DNA of 64,000 bases from positions 150,734 through 214,733 of IMG/VR virus record IMGVR_UViG_3300000553_000004; one strand, given 5' to 3'. The notes beneath the pieces are model-generated. The model had not been told where the DNA came from, ran no database searches, and saw only the letters and a list, made by a program, of their open reading frames with translations. This DNA is from a virus. How positions within the stretch are numbered: the stretch's first letter is position 1; the number at the start of each line of letters is the position of its first letter. This document shows positions 1 to 8,292 of the stretch, one piece after another. Position numbers and translations under genes: made by a program.

Positions 1-126
1 CAGACCCCCGTGAAGATGGAAGATGCAATCAATACATTTCTTGAACAATTTCAAGGCGAAACCTCACATCTGAAACTTCTTCAAAGTCAATCCAACGCCG
101 AGGTAATAATTACAATCTTTTATTAA
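1..126 (+). CDS. partial hypothetical protein (C-terminus)
   Basis: An open frame enters from the left edge in frame 1 and stops at TAA 124-126, giving at least 41 residues. The visible part is polar and probably helical, with no recognisable motif. The next start codon follows after 1 nt. The 5' end is outside the window, so family and length are unknown. Confidence 0.55.
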   Translation, partial: QTPVKMEDAINTFLEQFQGETSHLKLLQSQSNAEVIITIFY

Positions 127-127
127 T

Positions 128-271
128 ATGATTTATAAACTCTTAATGGCATTGAAGTGTTTCGTGTTCGGTGGTTGTTTCCATCAGTGGGATAAGTGGA
201 TTACGACAAGTTCCTGTTATCAACATAGATATTGCAAACTATGCAATAAAATGAGTGAAAGGGAAGTATGA
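128..271 (+). CDS. small cysteine-rich protein, 47 aa
   Basis: The frame runs from ATG 128 to TGA 269-271 and the stop overlaps the ATG of the next gene (ATGA), the usual coupled arrangement here. The product has five cysteines and two histidines, with a CKLC pair near the C-terminus, so a small zinc-binding fold is possible. The N-terminal ten residues are hydrophobic. Function unknown. Confidence 0.5.
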   Translation: MIYKLLMALKCFVFGGCFHQWDKWITTSSCYQHRYCKLCNKMSEREV

Positions 272-699
272 TTAATTTAAAAGTCAGTGTAGACGCCGCA
301 AAGGCATTACCTTTACAAACCCGAGTGGTTGAGTGTGTTACAAAATCATCCTCATTACATCCGACATTTGGAAAAATCACTTGTTGGCGTGGTGCGTTGA
401 AAGACGAATACTTTTACATTGTCTTCATCGGTGGTGTAGTTGTGGTGTCAGTCGCCGAGTGTGAATTTCAATTGGGTCAGATATCCGTGAACTACGCCGA
501 ATCTGAATCGTTGTTGAAGTCGGCAGAAATTATCAAGGCGGCAGATAAAGAATTTAAACAACAGTTACAATCCGATTACACCAACATTATTGCAAAACAA
601 GAACAGGACGAAATCACGTTTGACGATGTTATGATTATTCTCGATTGGAGATATGCTGACTTGGCCAGAGTTGATGAATCTGATTTGTTTGGAGTATAA
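268..699 (+). CDS. hypothetical protein, 143 aa
   Basis: Start ATG 268 overlaps the preceding stop. The sequence has a beta-rich N-terminal half with a hydrophobic strand around residues 48-62 (YIVFIGGVVVVSVAE) and an alpha-helical acidic C-terminal half. I do not recognise the family. It is co-directional and coupled with its upstream neighbour, so it is probably expressed from an upstream promoter outside the window. Confidence 0.65.
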   Translation: MINLKVSVDAAKALPLQTRVVECVTKSSSLHPTFGKITCWRGALKDEYFYIVFIGGVVVVSVAECEFQLGQISVNYAESESLLKSAEIIKAADKEFKQQLQSDYTNIIAKQEQDEITFDDVMIILDWRYADLARVDESDLFGV

Positions 700-704
700 T
701 CATT

Positions 705-821
705 ATGCCCCTCTTCATTCTCCTAATGGTTTTTGGTTGGGGTGGATTCAACGCATTTAGTGGATTCACTTGTTTTATTATTTGTCTTTGTACCGTGTTT
801 TGTTTTTCCTACGAAAAGTAA
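705..821 (+). CDS. small membrane peptide, 38 aa
   Basis: ATG 705 to TAA 819-821. Nearly the whole peptide is hydrophobic (two phenylalanine/leucine-rich stretches separated by GWGGFNAFSG), ending with a charged SYEK tail, as expected of a one- or two-pass inner-membrane peptide. It fills the gap between two genes exactly. Function unknown. Confidence 0.5.
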   Translation: MPLFILLMVFGWGGFNAFSGFTCFIICLCTVFCFSYEK

Positions 822-833
822 CCTTTAAAAATT

Positions 834-995
834 ATGGCAACTGAATATGTAACAAATGTGGTGGTTAGTCATCACAACACTTGGACGTTGATTAAACACG
901 TCGCAGGTACAATCAATAAGACCGCGCCTATAAAATCGTTTGATACTAATTCATTCGGTTGGGAAAATAGAACACCGCTTGACAAAACTCCATAA
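834..995 (+). CDS. hypothetical protein, 53 aa
   Basis: ATG 834 to TAA 993-995. The last codons (TPLDKTP) contain the GCTTGACA -35 box that drives the RNA ligase gene, so coding and promoter sequence are shared. No motif recognised; the middle is basic and beta-prone. Confidence 0.5.
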   Translation: MATEYVTNVVVSHHNTWTLIKHVAGTINKTAPIKSFDTNSFGWENRTPLDKTP

Positions 996-1006
996 CATGA
1001 TAAACT
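979..1006 (+). promoter_or_regulatory. standard promoter of the RNA ligase gene
   Basis: TTGACA (979-984), 16-nt spacer, TAAACT (1001-1006), then GTTGAT and ATG 1013. The expected start of transcription is the A of the ATG, giving a leaderless message. The -35 lies inside the preceding coding sequence. Confidence 0.8.
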
Positions 1007-1012
1007 GTTGAT

Positions 1013-1984
1013 ATGAAATTAGACCACATTGAAAATCTTTATAGGCCGGAAGCCCAAATCATCTTGATGTTTCGTGAGTGTTATGCCCTGGAAAAAATTC
1101 ATGGCACGGCGGCGGGGTTCTCATTCGACCAATCGACAAACGAAATTTCATTTCAATCTGGAGGCGAATCATATTCACGTTTCGTTTCTCTATTCAATCA
1201 AGAACAAATAATCCAAGGTATCAAGAATCTGGGAATTCCTGTTGACAAGATTATTGAAATTTATGGTGAGGCGTATGCAGGTAGCCAACAAGGAATGTCA
1301 CATACCTACGGAAAAACCTTAAAATTTATCGTTTTCGACGTTAAGATTGGAGATAATTTCTTGAATGTTCCTGACGCCGAGGATGTGGCAAAGAAACTCG
1401 GGTTGGAATTTGTTTACTATACCAAGGTTCCATTGATTCGAGCAGTTCAAAACGAATTGGGTATTTTAGTTACTGAAACCTATCTCGGTGGTATTGACGC
1501 ACAACGTGACTTACCGAGTATGCAGGCAGTTCGCAACGGAGTTTCTACGCCTGAAGCCTTTACAAAGGGCGAAGGCCCGAAACGTGAAGGTGTTGTTCTC
1601 CGCCCATTGGTTGAGATGACTCTGAACAACGGAAGTCGTATCATCACCAAACACAAGGGAGATGCGTTTAAGGAGACTGCCACCGCACGTCCTGTCGTCG
1701 ACCCGTCCAAACTGATTGTCTTGGAAGAGGCGACAGCCATCGCAAATGAATGGGTCACAAATCACCGATTGGGACATATTTTACAGAAAATCCAACCGGT
1801 CTATCTCAAAGGCGAAATTCCCATCTTTGATATGTCACAAATTCCACAAATAATCACGGCAATGACCAATGACGTGATTCGAGAAGCCGAAGGTGAAATC
1901 GTGGTATCTGACGCCGCTAAGAAAGCCATTGGCAAAAAGGCAGTCGAATTGTTCAGGGGATATCTGAATTCTCAAGTCAAGTAA
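1013..1984 (+). CDS. RNA ligase (nucleotidyltransferase superfamily)
   Basis: 323 aa. Motif I with the adenylated lysine is visible as EKIHGT (Lys28), motif III-like FIVFDVKIG near residue 105, motif IV as EGVVLRP near residue 195, and motif V as ITKHKGDAF near residue 213. This order is that of ATP-dependent RNA ligases (Rnl2/Rnl5-like); the C-terminal 100 residues are an extra helical domain. The enzyme would seal nicked RNA, classically tRNA cut by host anticodon nucleases, which fits a phage that carries a tRNA set and a tmRNA. It has its own leaderless promoter. Subfamily assignment is uncertain without a search. Confidence 0.85.
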   Translation: MKLDHIENLYRPEAQIILMFRECYALEKIHGTAAGFSFDQSTNEISFQSGGESYSRFVSLFNQEQIIQGIKNLGIPVDKIIEIYGEAYAGSQQGMSHTYGKTLKFIVFDVKIGDNFLNVPDAEDVAKKLGLEFVYYTKVPLIRAVQNELGILVTETYLGGIDAQRDLPSMQAVRNGVSTPEAFTKGEGPKREGVVLRPLVEMTLNNGSRIITKHKGDAFKETATARPVVDPSKLIVLEEATAIANEWVTNHRLGHILQKIQPVYLKGEIPIFDMSQIPQIITAMTNDVIREAEGEIVVSDAAKKAIGKKAVELFRGYLNSQVK

Positions 1985-1985
1985 A

Positions 1986-2291
1986 ATGAGTAAGCCAAAA
2001 TTCAAAAGAGGTGAGACTGTAACCGTTCTTTCTAGGAAAAATTCCAAGGGAGAATGTTCGTGGGAGAATAATCATGTAGGCGGCAATGCTATTATCACCG
2101 GTGATAACAAACTGAAAAATAAGATTGACACATTATGTTATACTTTAGAATTACCACATCAATATTCTCTCCTTTTGTTAAATGAAGATGGTGGGCCTGA
2201 TAGGACGTGTAAATGGTTTGAGGAAAAATTTCTCGAATCATATTGTACAAATGTGGAGAGAGGATTGAAATTTCTTGAACCGTTGAATTAA
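1986..2291 (+). CDS. hypothetical protein, 101 aa
   Basis: ATG 1986 begins one nucleotide after the ligase stop. N-terminal KFKRGETVTVLSRKN looks like a small beta-barrel (SH3-like or KOW-like) opening strand, as in several other proteins of this window that begin with a GDxV/GQTV strand. No catalytic residues seen. Probably cotranscribed with the ligase. Confidence 0.6.
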   Translation: MSKPKFKRGETVTVLSRKNSKGECSWENNHVGGNAIITGDNKLKNKIDTLCYTLELPHQYSLLLLNEDGGPDRTCKWFEEKFLESYCTNVERGLKFLEPLN

Positions 2292-2294
2292 TTT

Positions 2295-2366
2295 ATGTTA
2301 CTCACCGCTCTTATTATTGTGGTTATGTGTTGTCTTCTGTTTTCTTGTGAAGAATTTGGTGGATAA
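2295..2366 (+). CDS. tiny membrane or lipoprotein-like peptide, 23 aa
   Basis: ATG 2295 to TAA 2364-2366. A single hydrophobic segment ending LLFSC followed by EEFGG resembles a minimal lipobox signal peptide, but the length makes any assignment weak. Fits neatly between flanking genes. Confidence 0.35.
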   Translation: MLLTALIIVVMCCLLFSCEEFGG

Positions 2367-2407
2367 CCAACGCTTGACTTATCGTGAGATGAGTATATTC
2401 TTTCTAT

Positions 2408-2926
2408 ATGGTAACAACACAACCACGGAACATCATCAGGTTTATCGATAGTGATATCGGTAAACAGGTAATATTTTCACCACACGAAGATTCTCTCCTT
2501 TATGAACGGTGGTTGGATGGGAAAGTTGGAACAATCAAGAAAATCAAAAATAGTCTATTTGACCAACAAATCACAGTTGATTTCAATTATCTTTTACAAT
2601 TTTCACCCACACCGAACATTCGTTCATCCGTTTTTAAAACTTCGGATAGAGATTCGGTTATTAAATCCATTGTTGGTAGAAAGATTACTTTTTGCCATGA
2701 GAAATCGAAGTGGAACACAGAACGGAATGTTCCCGTAAACGGTATGTTCCTCAGCGAAATTGGTGGTAGAGAATATGATTTTGTTGAAGAAAATGTTGTT
2801 GGTGGTAGTATCTATTTTGGTCTGAATACACCCACAACCGAGGTGAAGTTTGTTAATAGTTATTACCAATCGTCTCCTATTGGACCTGAATTCACCATCT
2901 CCGGCAACAATTTAATTTTCAAATAA
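2408..2926 (+). CDS. hypothetical protein, 172 aa
   Basis: Standard promoter at 2374-2401 puts +1 on ATG 2408. The product is beta-rich and shows two similar halves: a GKQVIFSPH-type strand near residue 17 and a GRKITFCHE-type strand near residue 92, suggesting a duplicated small domain. No known catalytic motif. It heads a run of genes with 1-nt or overlapping junctions. Confidence 0.65.
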   Translation: MVTTQPRNIIRFIDSDIGKQVIFSPHEDSLLYERWLDGKVGTIKKIKNSLFDQQITVDFNYLLQFSPTPNIRSSVFKTSDRDSVIKSIVGRKITFCHEKSKWNTERNVPVNGMFLSEIGGREYDFVEENVVGGSIYFGLNTPTTEVKFVNSYYQSSPIGPEFTISGNNLIFK

Positions 2927-2927
2927 T

Positions 2928-3485
2928 ATGTCATACATTGTCGTTCGTGATTATTCACGCACAGATAAACAATATCTGTTGAAAGTCCTTTCAAGGAACA
3001 TGGTAAATCTCCAATCGGCAACCGATTGGGCGGATTCTATGAAGAAGTCGGACATTAGAGGCGCCAAGACAAGGAGACAGAAAAAACACCTTGAACACAC
3101 CGATTATTACGTTGTTCAAAGTGTTGAGGAAAATGTTGAAATAAAAGCAGAACGGTTGATGTTTCAGGGGCATAAAATTTCTTTCAGTATTGACGACCTC
3201 TCCACGGTCTGTGTGAGTGAGAAACATAACCAAAATACCGGCCTTACTCATATATTTGAGGGTCGTGGTAGAAGTATGAACGAGGCATTTGATGATTGCC
3301 GATTGAAAATTTGGGAATTGGAAGCAGTTATTCCTGCCGGTTGGCTCCGGTTGGCTCCTACGGATTTTGTTAAAACAACCGACAAAAAATTTAATGGTTA
3401 CTATTGGGTAACGGCGACGGATAGAAATGATTTGTGGAACATCAAATATCTTAATTATAAAACCTTGTTTATCCGAAAAGTATGA
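2928..3485 (+). CDS. hypothetical protein, 185 aa
   Basis: Starts 1 nt after the previous stop. It has a basic segment KTRRQKKHLEH at residues 46-56, then a beta-rich region; the C-terminus (GYYWVTATDRNDLWNIKYL) is aromatic. The end overlaps the next start (ATGA). Family not recognised. Confidence 0.6.
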   Translation: MSYIVVRDYSRTDKQYLLKVLSRNMVNLQSATDWADSMKKSDIRGAKTRRQKKHLEHTDYYVVQSVEENVEIKAERLMFQGHKISFSIDDLSTVCVSEKHNQNTGLTHIFEGRGRSMNEAFDDCRLKIWELEAVIPAGWLRLAPTDFVKTTDKKFNGYYWVTATDRNDLWNIKYLNYKTLFIRKV

Positions 3486-3706
3486 AATTTGACAACAACT
3501 CGGGTCTGATAATCGAAGAACTTCGCAACGGCTTCTTGGGCCGTAAAGTCACCTATTTTCTCTGGCATGGTAAACGTCTCATCGCCACGTCGATTGATAG
3601 AACAAATTGGAAGATGGCTTCATGGGCGAATAAGGTTACTAATGTCAGCCTGAAACAAATCGATGATGGAATGTTCAAAGGATTGTCACAAACTATTGAC
3701 GTATGA
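3482..3706 (+). CDS. hypothetical protein, 74 aa
   Basis: ATG 3482 and the terminal TGA are both part of ATGA overlaps with the neighbours, so it is translationally coupled in a tight operon. It carries the GRKVTYFLWHGKR strand similar to the repeated strands of the gene at 2408, hinting at a shared small beta fold. No function inferred. Confidence 0.6.
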   Translation: MKFDNNSGLIIEELRNGFLGRKVTYFLWHGKRLIATSIDRTNWKMASWANKVTNVSLKQIDDGMFKGLSQTIDV

Positions 3707-4083
3707 AAGTTAAAATAACATTTGAATTGGATTTGAAGGATACTCACTACAACATCAAAAAAGTGAAGTTGATTCCGGTTTGTTTGATGAATTTGGGTAT
3801 GTGGTTTTCCAAACTCAACTGTCACTATTTGTCAGATAAATGTGATAGGATAGTTGCCAACTCCGCCAAGGATTGCCCTTACAACGATGTAATGAAGAAG
3901 GCATTGTTGGAACAGGTCGACCAAAATATAACATTGAGTGGACAATTGTTTAACAATTACAGAATTGAAGGAATCACCGAAGACGGGTATAAATTTGAAT
4001 TTACTCACCAAGACCCCGGCTATAAGGAAAAAACTTTGGTCGATGGTGTTGAAGTTCATCTCGAATCGTATGACGGAGACTAA
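3703..4083 (+). CDS. hypothetical protein, 126 aa
   Basis: ATG 3703 overlaps the preceding stop. The sequence opens with an alternating strand (KVKITFELDLKD) and ends in an acidic tail. Contains four cysteines without clear pairing. Last gene of the 2408-4083 transcription unit, since the next gene has its own promoter. Confidence 0.6.
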   Translation: MKVKITFELDLKDTHYNIKKVKLIPVCLMNLGMWFSKLNCHYLSDKCDRIVANSAKDCPYNDVMKKALLEQVDQNITLSGQLFNNYRIEGITEDGYKFEFTHQDPGYKEKTLVDGVEVHLESYDGD

Positions 4084-4120
4084 CGCTTGACTTACTATAA
4101 CCATCTGATAATCTACCCAC

Positions 4121-4306
4121 ATGAAACGAGTTATTTACACCGGCGGGCCCATACGAGTTGAAGTCTGGAATCAAGGACAACAGCCTGATTACAATCTGAC
4201 TTACGGTATGACAGGCGAATACATCGGCAATACATTTATTCCCGATGACAAGGAATGTCCTTCCTTTAACATCAAGTCGAAACATTTTTATTTCCCCAGA
4301 CGATAA
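4121..4306 (+). CDS. hypothetical protein, 61 aa
   Basis: Standard promoter at 4087-4114 (TTGACT, 16 nt, TAATCT) sets +1 at ATG 4121. A small beta protein with tyrosines and glycines; no recognised motif. The following gene starts 4 nt after its stop. Confidence 0.6.
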   Translation: MKRVIYTGGPIRVEVWNQGQQPDYNLTYGMTGEYIGNTFIPDDKECPSFNIKSKHFYFPRR

Positions 4307-4310
4307 TTGT

Positions 4311-4481
4311 ATGAAATTGAAAATTGGAGATGTGGTAGAATTGAAAATCACCAGAGAACTGCAGGTGGTTATCGATGTCCCTTCATCTGACCGAATCGAT
4401 ATCAGACCGCTTGGGACTGATAAGGGGAAAGTTGGAATCCCTAATTATTGGGTAAAACGGGTGGTTACTGAAATTAAATAA
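4311..4481 (+). CDS. hypothetical SH3-like protein, 56 aa
   Basis: I start this gene at ATG 4311 (MKLKIGDVVELK) rather than an upstream in-frame ATG at 4245 that would overlap the previous gene by 60 nt. The N-terminal KIGDVVELK strand and closing VKRVVTEIK strand are typical of tiny SH3-like barrels. Function unknown. Confidence 0.6.
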   Translation: MKLKIGDVVELKITRELQVVIDVPSSDRIDIRPLGTDKGKVGIPNYWVKRVVTEIK

Positions 4482-4484
4482 TTT

Positions 4485-4772
4485 ATGAGTTCCAAACTAA
4501 AAAGAACCGTTGATATAAAATTTACAGTTGATTACTGTGTATATTATATCGGCGGTGGAAAGCTCATTGCGTCGACTGCTGCTCCGACACGTTCAATATT
4601 GTTAAAAGGAATGAAGACAATTCGTGAACGGTACAAAGACGAGGCAGAAATCATAACATTTGAATCAATCAAAAAGAATGTGACGACGAAAGAGGCGAAA
4701 GGAAAATACACCGTATTCAGACCGGCCTCAATGACTCACGATAATTTAAAAAAGTTTTACAACGAAGTCTAA
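4485..4772 (+). CDS. hypothetical protein, 95 aa
   Basis: ATG 4485 follows an AT-rich AATAATTT spacer with no Shine-Dalgarno, the usual internal junction here. Lysine-rich alpha/beta protein; no motif recognised. Cotranscribed with the genes from 4121. Confidence 0.6.
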   Translation: MSSKLKRTVDIKFTVDYCVYYIGGGKLIASTAAPTRSILLKGMKTIRERYKDEAEIITFESIKKNVTTKEAKGKYTVFRPASMTHDNLKKFYNEV

Positions 4773-4775
4773 TTT

Positions 4776-5171
4776 ATGTGGAAATTCAAATTCACCAAAC
4801 CCAAACCTGTGTTGAGTGTTGCGCCCGAGACAGTAGTGGCCGAGGCGTCTACGATAAACATTGATTGTGTGTATCTATCCATACTTAATGATTTGGAACC
4901 GGCAAATGTTAATGATTGGGCCTGTAACCATAATTGGTATGGAAACCAAAGAAAAGGTTATATAATCTTATGCAATTCAGACCTTAAAACCGCAACTGTG
5001 GCTAGGATGTTTAATAATATTTTTACCACATCACAAGAACGGACAATTTACAAAAAGTGTAAGGATATGGAACGTCTAAAAGACGAAGAAAAATCGATTC
5101 GTGACCATCTAGCAGACCTTGAAACCTTAAAATCCAATTTTCCTCATTGTGTCTCACCGACAACCAAGTGA
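4776..5171 (+). CDS. hypothetical protein, 131 aa
   Basis: Begins MWKFKFTKPKP and ends with a charged coiled-coil-like helix (residues 95-120). Middle section has a WACNHNWYG motif of unknown meaning. Stop TGA 5169-5171 is immediately followed by the CGCTTGACA promoter of the next gene. Confidence 0.6.
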   Translation: MWKFKFTKPKPVLSVAPETVVAEASTINIDCVYLSILNDLEPANVNDWACNHNWYGNQRKGYIILCNSDLKTATVARMFNNIFTTSQERTIYKKCKDMERLKDEEKSIRDHLADLETLKSNFPHCVSPTTK

Positions 5172-5210
5172 CGCTTGACAATTCTTAAACATCAACTATA
5201 ATTTTAATAC

Positions 5211-5909
5211 ATGAAAACATTACTCATTACCTCACTGTTAGTTCTCGTCGCCCTCACAACTGTTCCGGCAGTTCGAGCGGAAGTCAATCCTGTCTCTGTC
5301 GTTACCAACGCAGTCGAACAGGCCAAACGAGCGGTTGCCCAAGCCCAATCAGCCTTGGCATCCATTCAATCGTTGACAGGCGTCGTTATCTCGACGAACC
5401 AAACGGTTGTGTCAACCAATGCCACACAAGTCGCCACGACTAACGGAGTCAAGGCCACCATCAATGAGGCAGTCATCGATATTCTTCACGGTGTCACCAC
5501 GGCGAGTAGTGACATCTATCAGGCATCCAAAACGGCGATTACAAAGGCGGTGGATTTCACTATGACCGAAACTCCGATTGTGGTCAAAGAGTTTCTCCAT
5601 TGGAAAATGGCGGAGGCAATTGTCTACGCCGTCGCTTGGTCTGTCCCCGCCTTCGTCCTATTGTTTGTCGCGCGGGCTTTCAACAAACGTAGTCAGTCGG
5701 TGGAAGTTCCGGCCTCATCCAGAGACAAGACCGACCAAAACGATTACTCCGTCTTGAAGTGGGTATTCCGTAGTCTTGCCGCCTTGGCGTTCATGTATAT
5801 CTTGGTCAATCAGGGGATGGTTATCACGAAGATTGCCTTGGCTCCCCGAGTGTATCTCATTGAATACGTGGTTAGTACGGTTCATAATGGTGTTCCGCCG
5901 AGTCAATAA
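5211..5909 (+). CDS. secreted/membrane protein with signal peptide, coiled coil and C-terminal membrane segments (holin-like candidate)
   Basis: 232 aa. Residues 1-23 form a signal peptide (MKTLLITSLLVLVALTT, then VRA-E). Residues 30-60 are an alanine/glutamine helix, probably coiled coil; residues 60-120 are Thr/Val-rich. Hydrophobic segments near 138-155, 187-204 and 208-222 should span the inner membrane. Promoter TTGACA-16-TATAAT lies 8 nt before the ATG, the best -10 match in the window, and an intrinsic terminator follows, so it is a strongly expressed single-gene unit. A lysis (holin/spanin) or envelope role is possible but unproven. Confidence 0.65.
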   Translation: MKTLLITSLLVLVALTTVPAVRAEVNPVSVVTNAVEQAKRAVAQAQSALASIQSLTGVVISTNQTVVSTNATQVATTNGVKATINEAVIDILHGVTTASSDIYQASKTAITKAVDFTMTETPIVVKEFLHWKMAEAIVYAVAWSVPAFVLLFVARAFNKRSQSVEVPASSRDKTDQNDYSVLKWVFRSLAALAFMYILVNQGMVITKIALAPRVYLIEYVVSTVHNGVPPSQ

Positions 5910-5954
5910 AACTTTTGGTGTATGTTTGTTCTGCTGTAAGTTTGTTCGCAGAAA

Positions 5955-5989
5955 TCCCGTAGGTTGAAAAACTTACGGGGTTTTTGTTT
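5955..5989 (+). terminator. intrinsic terminator after the 5211 gene
   Basis: A hairpin with CCCGTAGGT and ACTTACGGG arms around a TGAAAA loop is followed by TTTTTGTTT. It separates this gene from the next standard promoter at 6004. Confidence 0.8.
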
Positions 5990-6037
5990 ATATAGAGTCA
6001 CGCTTGACTTATTTTAATCCTCTGATAGTATTGTTAT

Positions 6038-6412
6038 ATGAAACGGACTTCCACAAAAACCAAACCACAAAGAATGTCTGGCTTCATGTCGGTATTGCCG
6101 ACTCGACGAATCGTTCATGTCAAAATCATAAACATCAACAGCGGCGAATATCCATTCCAAGTTGTATTGGTGGAAGACGACAAAGTGGTAGCAGAAGATT
6201 TTGAATTTTTCTTCGTGGCAGACCCATCATTAGTTAAACTTTATCCGACCCGAGAATCTGCCGTTCACGGTGAACTTGAACGGTTACACGAAGAATACAG
6301 TAAAGAACGTCGGAAGTTGAGAATTCAACAGCAGAGATACAAGTGGGCATTACGTCAGGTTGAAGATTACAAACACTTCGACGAATTGCAAAATCCAATC
6401 TTTACACAATAA
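6038..6412 (+). CDS. hypothetical protein, 124 aa
   Basis: Standard promoter at 6004-6031 sets +1 at ATG 6038. N-terminal 30 residues are basic (KRTSTKTKPQR), the centre is a beta domain and the C-terminal 45 residues form a long charged helix. Family not recognised. Confidence 0.65.
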   Translation: MKRTSTKTKPQRMSGFMSVLPTRRIVHVKIININSGEYPFQVVLVEDDKVVAEDFEFFFVADPSLVKLYPTRESAVHGELERLHEEYSKERRKLRIQQQRYKWALRQVEDYKHFDELQNPIFTQ

Positions 6413-6415
6413 AAT

Positions 6416-6691
6416 ATGAAACCCGTTAAATTTGAATCATTTCACAAATCACACCAGCGAATTTTTGGAAGTAAACCCACCTTCCGAGAAATGGCATTAG
6501 GCGATGGAATTAACAGACACCAACGCCGTGTGATTAATACGGAGAATGTGAGTGAGGCGGTTATCACCAGAACCAAACCTACCAAATCTAAAAAGAAAAC
6601 TCTTTGTCCCCACTGCGCCACGACCAATTTGATTAAGGTGGATGCGTACAGCAATGAATGTACTAATTGTGGTTGGAATGAGTTGAGTTGA
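6416..6691 (+). CDS. zinc-ribbon protein, 91 aa
   Basis: C-terminal CPHC (residues 67-70) and CTNC (residues 84-87) form a typical four-cysteine zinc ribbon; the preceding KPTKSKKK stretch is basic, suggesting nucleic-acid binding. Starts 3 nt after the preceding stop. Specific role unknown. Confidence 0.65.
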   Translation: MKPVKFESFHKSHQRIFGSKPTFREMALGDGINRHQRRVINTENVSEAVITRTKPTKSKKKTLCPHCATTNLIKVDAYSNECTNCGWNELS

Positions 6692-6692
6692 T

Positions 6693-6986
6693 ATGAATAT
6701 CAAAGTAATAAATCTTGTAGAATTTGAAGCCATCGTAAGGGCCAAATTGAAACACAATTGGGACAGAGACATCAAACAACATCAGACTTGTAATTTGATT
6801 GGATACTTGATGACGTCAGGCTTTCCTAAATTGGATGTCAACAACTTTGGTGTATTTCTCAAATCATTACAAGAATCAATCGTCATAGACTCCGTGGCCG
6901 TGGATTTGAATGATGCTACATATTACTATCTAATCAACGGAACTTCACAAGGATTAATCAAGAAATCCGATGTTCAGCCAGTGTGA
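6693..6986 (+). CDS. hypothetical protein, 97 aa
   Basis: Starts 1 nt after the zinc-ribbon gene. Mixed alpha/beta composition, no recognised motif. Ends shortly before the next promoter at about 7000. Confidence 0.6.
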   Translation: MNIKVINLVEFEAIVRAKLKHNWDRDIKQHQTCNLIGYLMTSGFPKLDVNNFGVFLKSLQESIVIDSVAVDLNDATYYYLINGTSQGLIKKSDVQPV

Positions 6987-7033
6987 AATCGTGAAGGCTT
7001 GACTTATTTCATAGGTCTGATAAATTAACTCCA

Positions 7034-7414
7034 ATGAACGAAGAACCAACACCGACAAAAAACGTAGAAAAAGTGACGAACTTTCTATTTTATTACGATT
7101 GTATTCCAGAGACAAATGCAATTCGTCTTAAATTATTGAATTTGGCAGAAATTATTCAAATCAATAAATACGATTTTGTGTTTCAGATGCCTACCGTTCA
7201 CGTCATGGACACCACCAAAAATGTTAAACCGACTATCGAAAAGTATATTAATTGGAGAGGTAAAGAACGTGAACGGGAAGTGTATCCTAAACCTAAACCA
7301 TTCCCATACGCACATTATTTGGTATTTTCCTCACCATTAACAGAAAAAGAATTGGAATTTTGGAGAATTTTTAAATTGGGATATTTATCCCATCGATGCG
7401 GAGTTTATTTATGA
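7034..7414 (+). CDS. hypothetical protein, 126 aa
   Basis: Promoter TTGACT-16-TAAATT lies 7 nt before ATG 7034. Aromatic, basic protein; the C-terminus overlaps the next gene by several codons. No motif recognised. Confidence 0.6.
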   Translation: MNEEPTPTKNVEKVTNFLFYYDCIPETNAIRLKLLNLAEIIQINKYDFVFQMPTVHVMDTTKNVKPTIEKYINWRGKEREREVYPKPKPFPYAHYLVFSSPLTEKELEFWRIFKLGYLSHRCGVYL

Positions 7415-7914
7415 AACCTATTAGTCAAAGAGTGGCCGAGAAATTGGAACGAGAAAGAAAGGAACGTATGAGACGTTCTACCGGAGAAAAACGGTATAAA
7501 TCTTTTAGTATTCCACTATACGGATACCCCTACATTGAGACTGAGGGTGATATTCTATTTCTAAAGATGCAGGCCAAGAAATTTGTCGATACGTGTGTAC
7601 ATTTCGCTCCATCTCAATTTTTGCAACTGGTGAAAGATGCCATTCACGAAAAAGAAGAGAACGAGATTACACGGAGAAACACTCCGCCGGTGCCGGAGGT
7701 GTTGTTGATGTCGCCCACTGTGTCGGCATACACAGAACCGACTGTAGCTCCACTGACAGAAGAACAGTTGAATGATTTATCTGAACTATCTGACGCATTA
7801 CGTTCTAATAGAAGTGTCCCCGAGACTCCTCTACCGTCTAGTGTACTACGAGCCACATCCAACTTAGGTGACTATTACACGAGTGCGGCAATCCATTACA
7901 CAGCCATAGGGTGA
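7411..7914 (+). CDS. hypothetical protein, 168 aa
   Basis: An in-frame ATG exists at 7396, but ATG 7411 (MKPISQRVAEKLERERKER) overlaps the preceding TGA as ATGA, the usual coupling, so I prefer it. N-terminus is a strongly basic helix, C-terminus is proline/threonine-rich and low complexity. Function unknown. Confidence 0.6.
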   Translation: MKPISQRVAEKLERERKERMRRSTGEKRYKSFSIPLYGYPYIETEGDILFLKMQAKKFVDTCVHFAPSQFLQLVKDAIHEKEENEITRRNTPPVPEVLLMSPTVSAYTEPTVAPLTEEQLNDLSELSDALRSNRSVPETPLPSSVLRATSNLGDYYTSAAIHYTAIG

Positions 7915-7953
7915 GAGGCTTGACTTGTTATAATACTGTGTTAGATTGTTGTT

Positions 7954-8292
7954 ATGAAAATTTCACGTTGGCCATCAAATATTATCGACTTTATTCGTAG
8001 TATCGACTTGATTGGGGTTATGATTATCGTTGCCATTATCGGTCTACAGGCGGCGATGCTGCTGCCGGCTTTGGCGAAAGCTAAAGAAAAAGCCAAGAAG
8101 AATAGAGTCATCGAACGGCAGAGAGTAAAATATGGGACGTTCGCCATTGGTGATGTCGTATTTGTCAAGAGTATAAACGTCAAGGGTGGTATCAACAACA
8201 TTGACGGCGATTACATGGATATTTTGACTATTGGTAAGGATGGTCAACCGACGATTCTTAAAGGTATTAACGTATCACTGATAACCAAATGA
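7954..8292 (+). CDS. pseudopilin-like protein with verrucomicrobial LLPALAKAKEKAK segment
   Basis: 112 aa. Standard promoter at 7920-7947. Residues 15-45 are a hydrophobic helix (GVMIIVAIIGLQAAMLLPA) running into LAKAKEKAKKN, the stretch seen after the prepilin helix in type II secretion/pilin-like proteins of Verrucomicrobia. The normal GFTLIE cleavage motif is absent (IDLIGVM instead), and the pilin head is replaced by a short GDVVFVKSI beta domain. This suggests a captured and rewired host gene; it should sit in the inner membrane. Role unknown. Confidence 0.7.
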   Translation: MKISRWPSNIIDFIRSIDLIGVMIIVAIIGLQAAMLLPALAKAKEKAKKNRVIERQRVKYGTFAIGDVVFVKSINVKGGINNIDGDYMDILTIGKDGQPTILKGINVSLITK

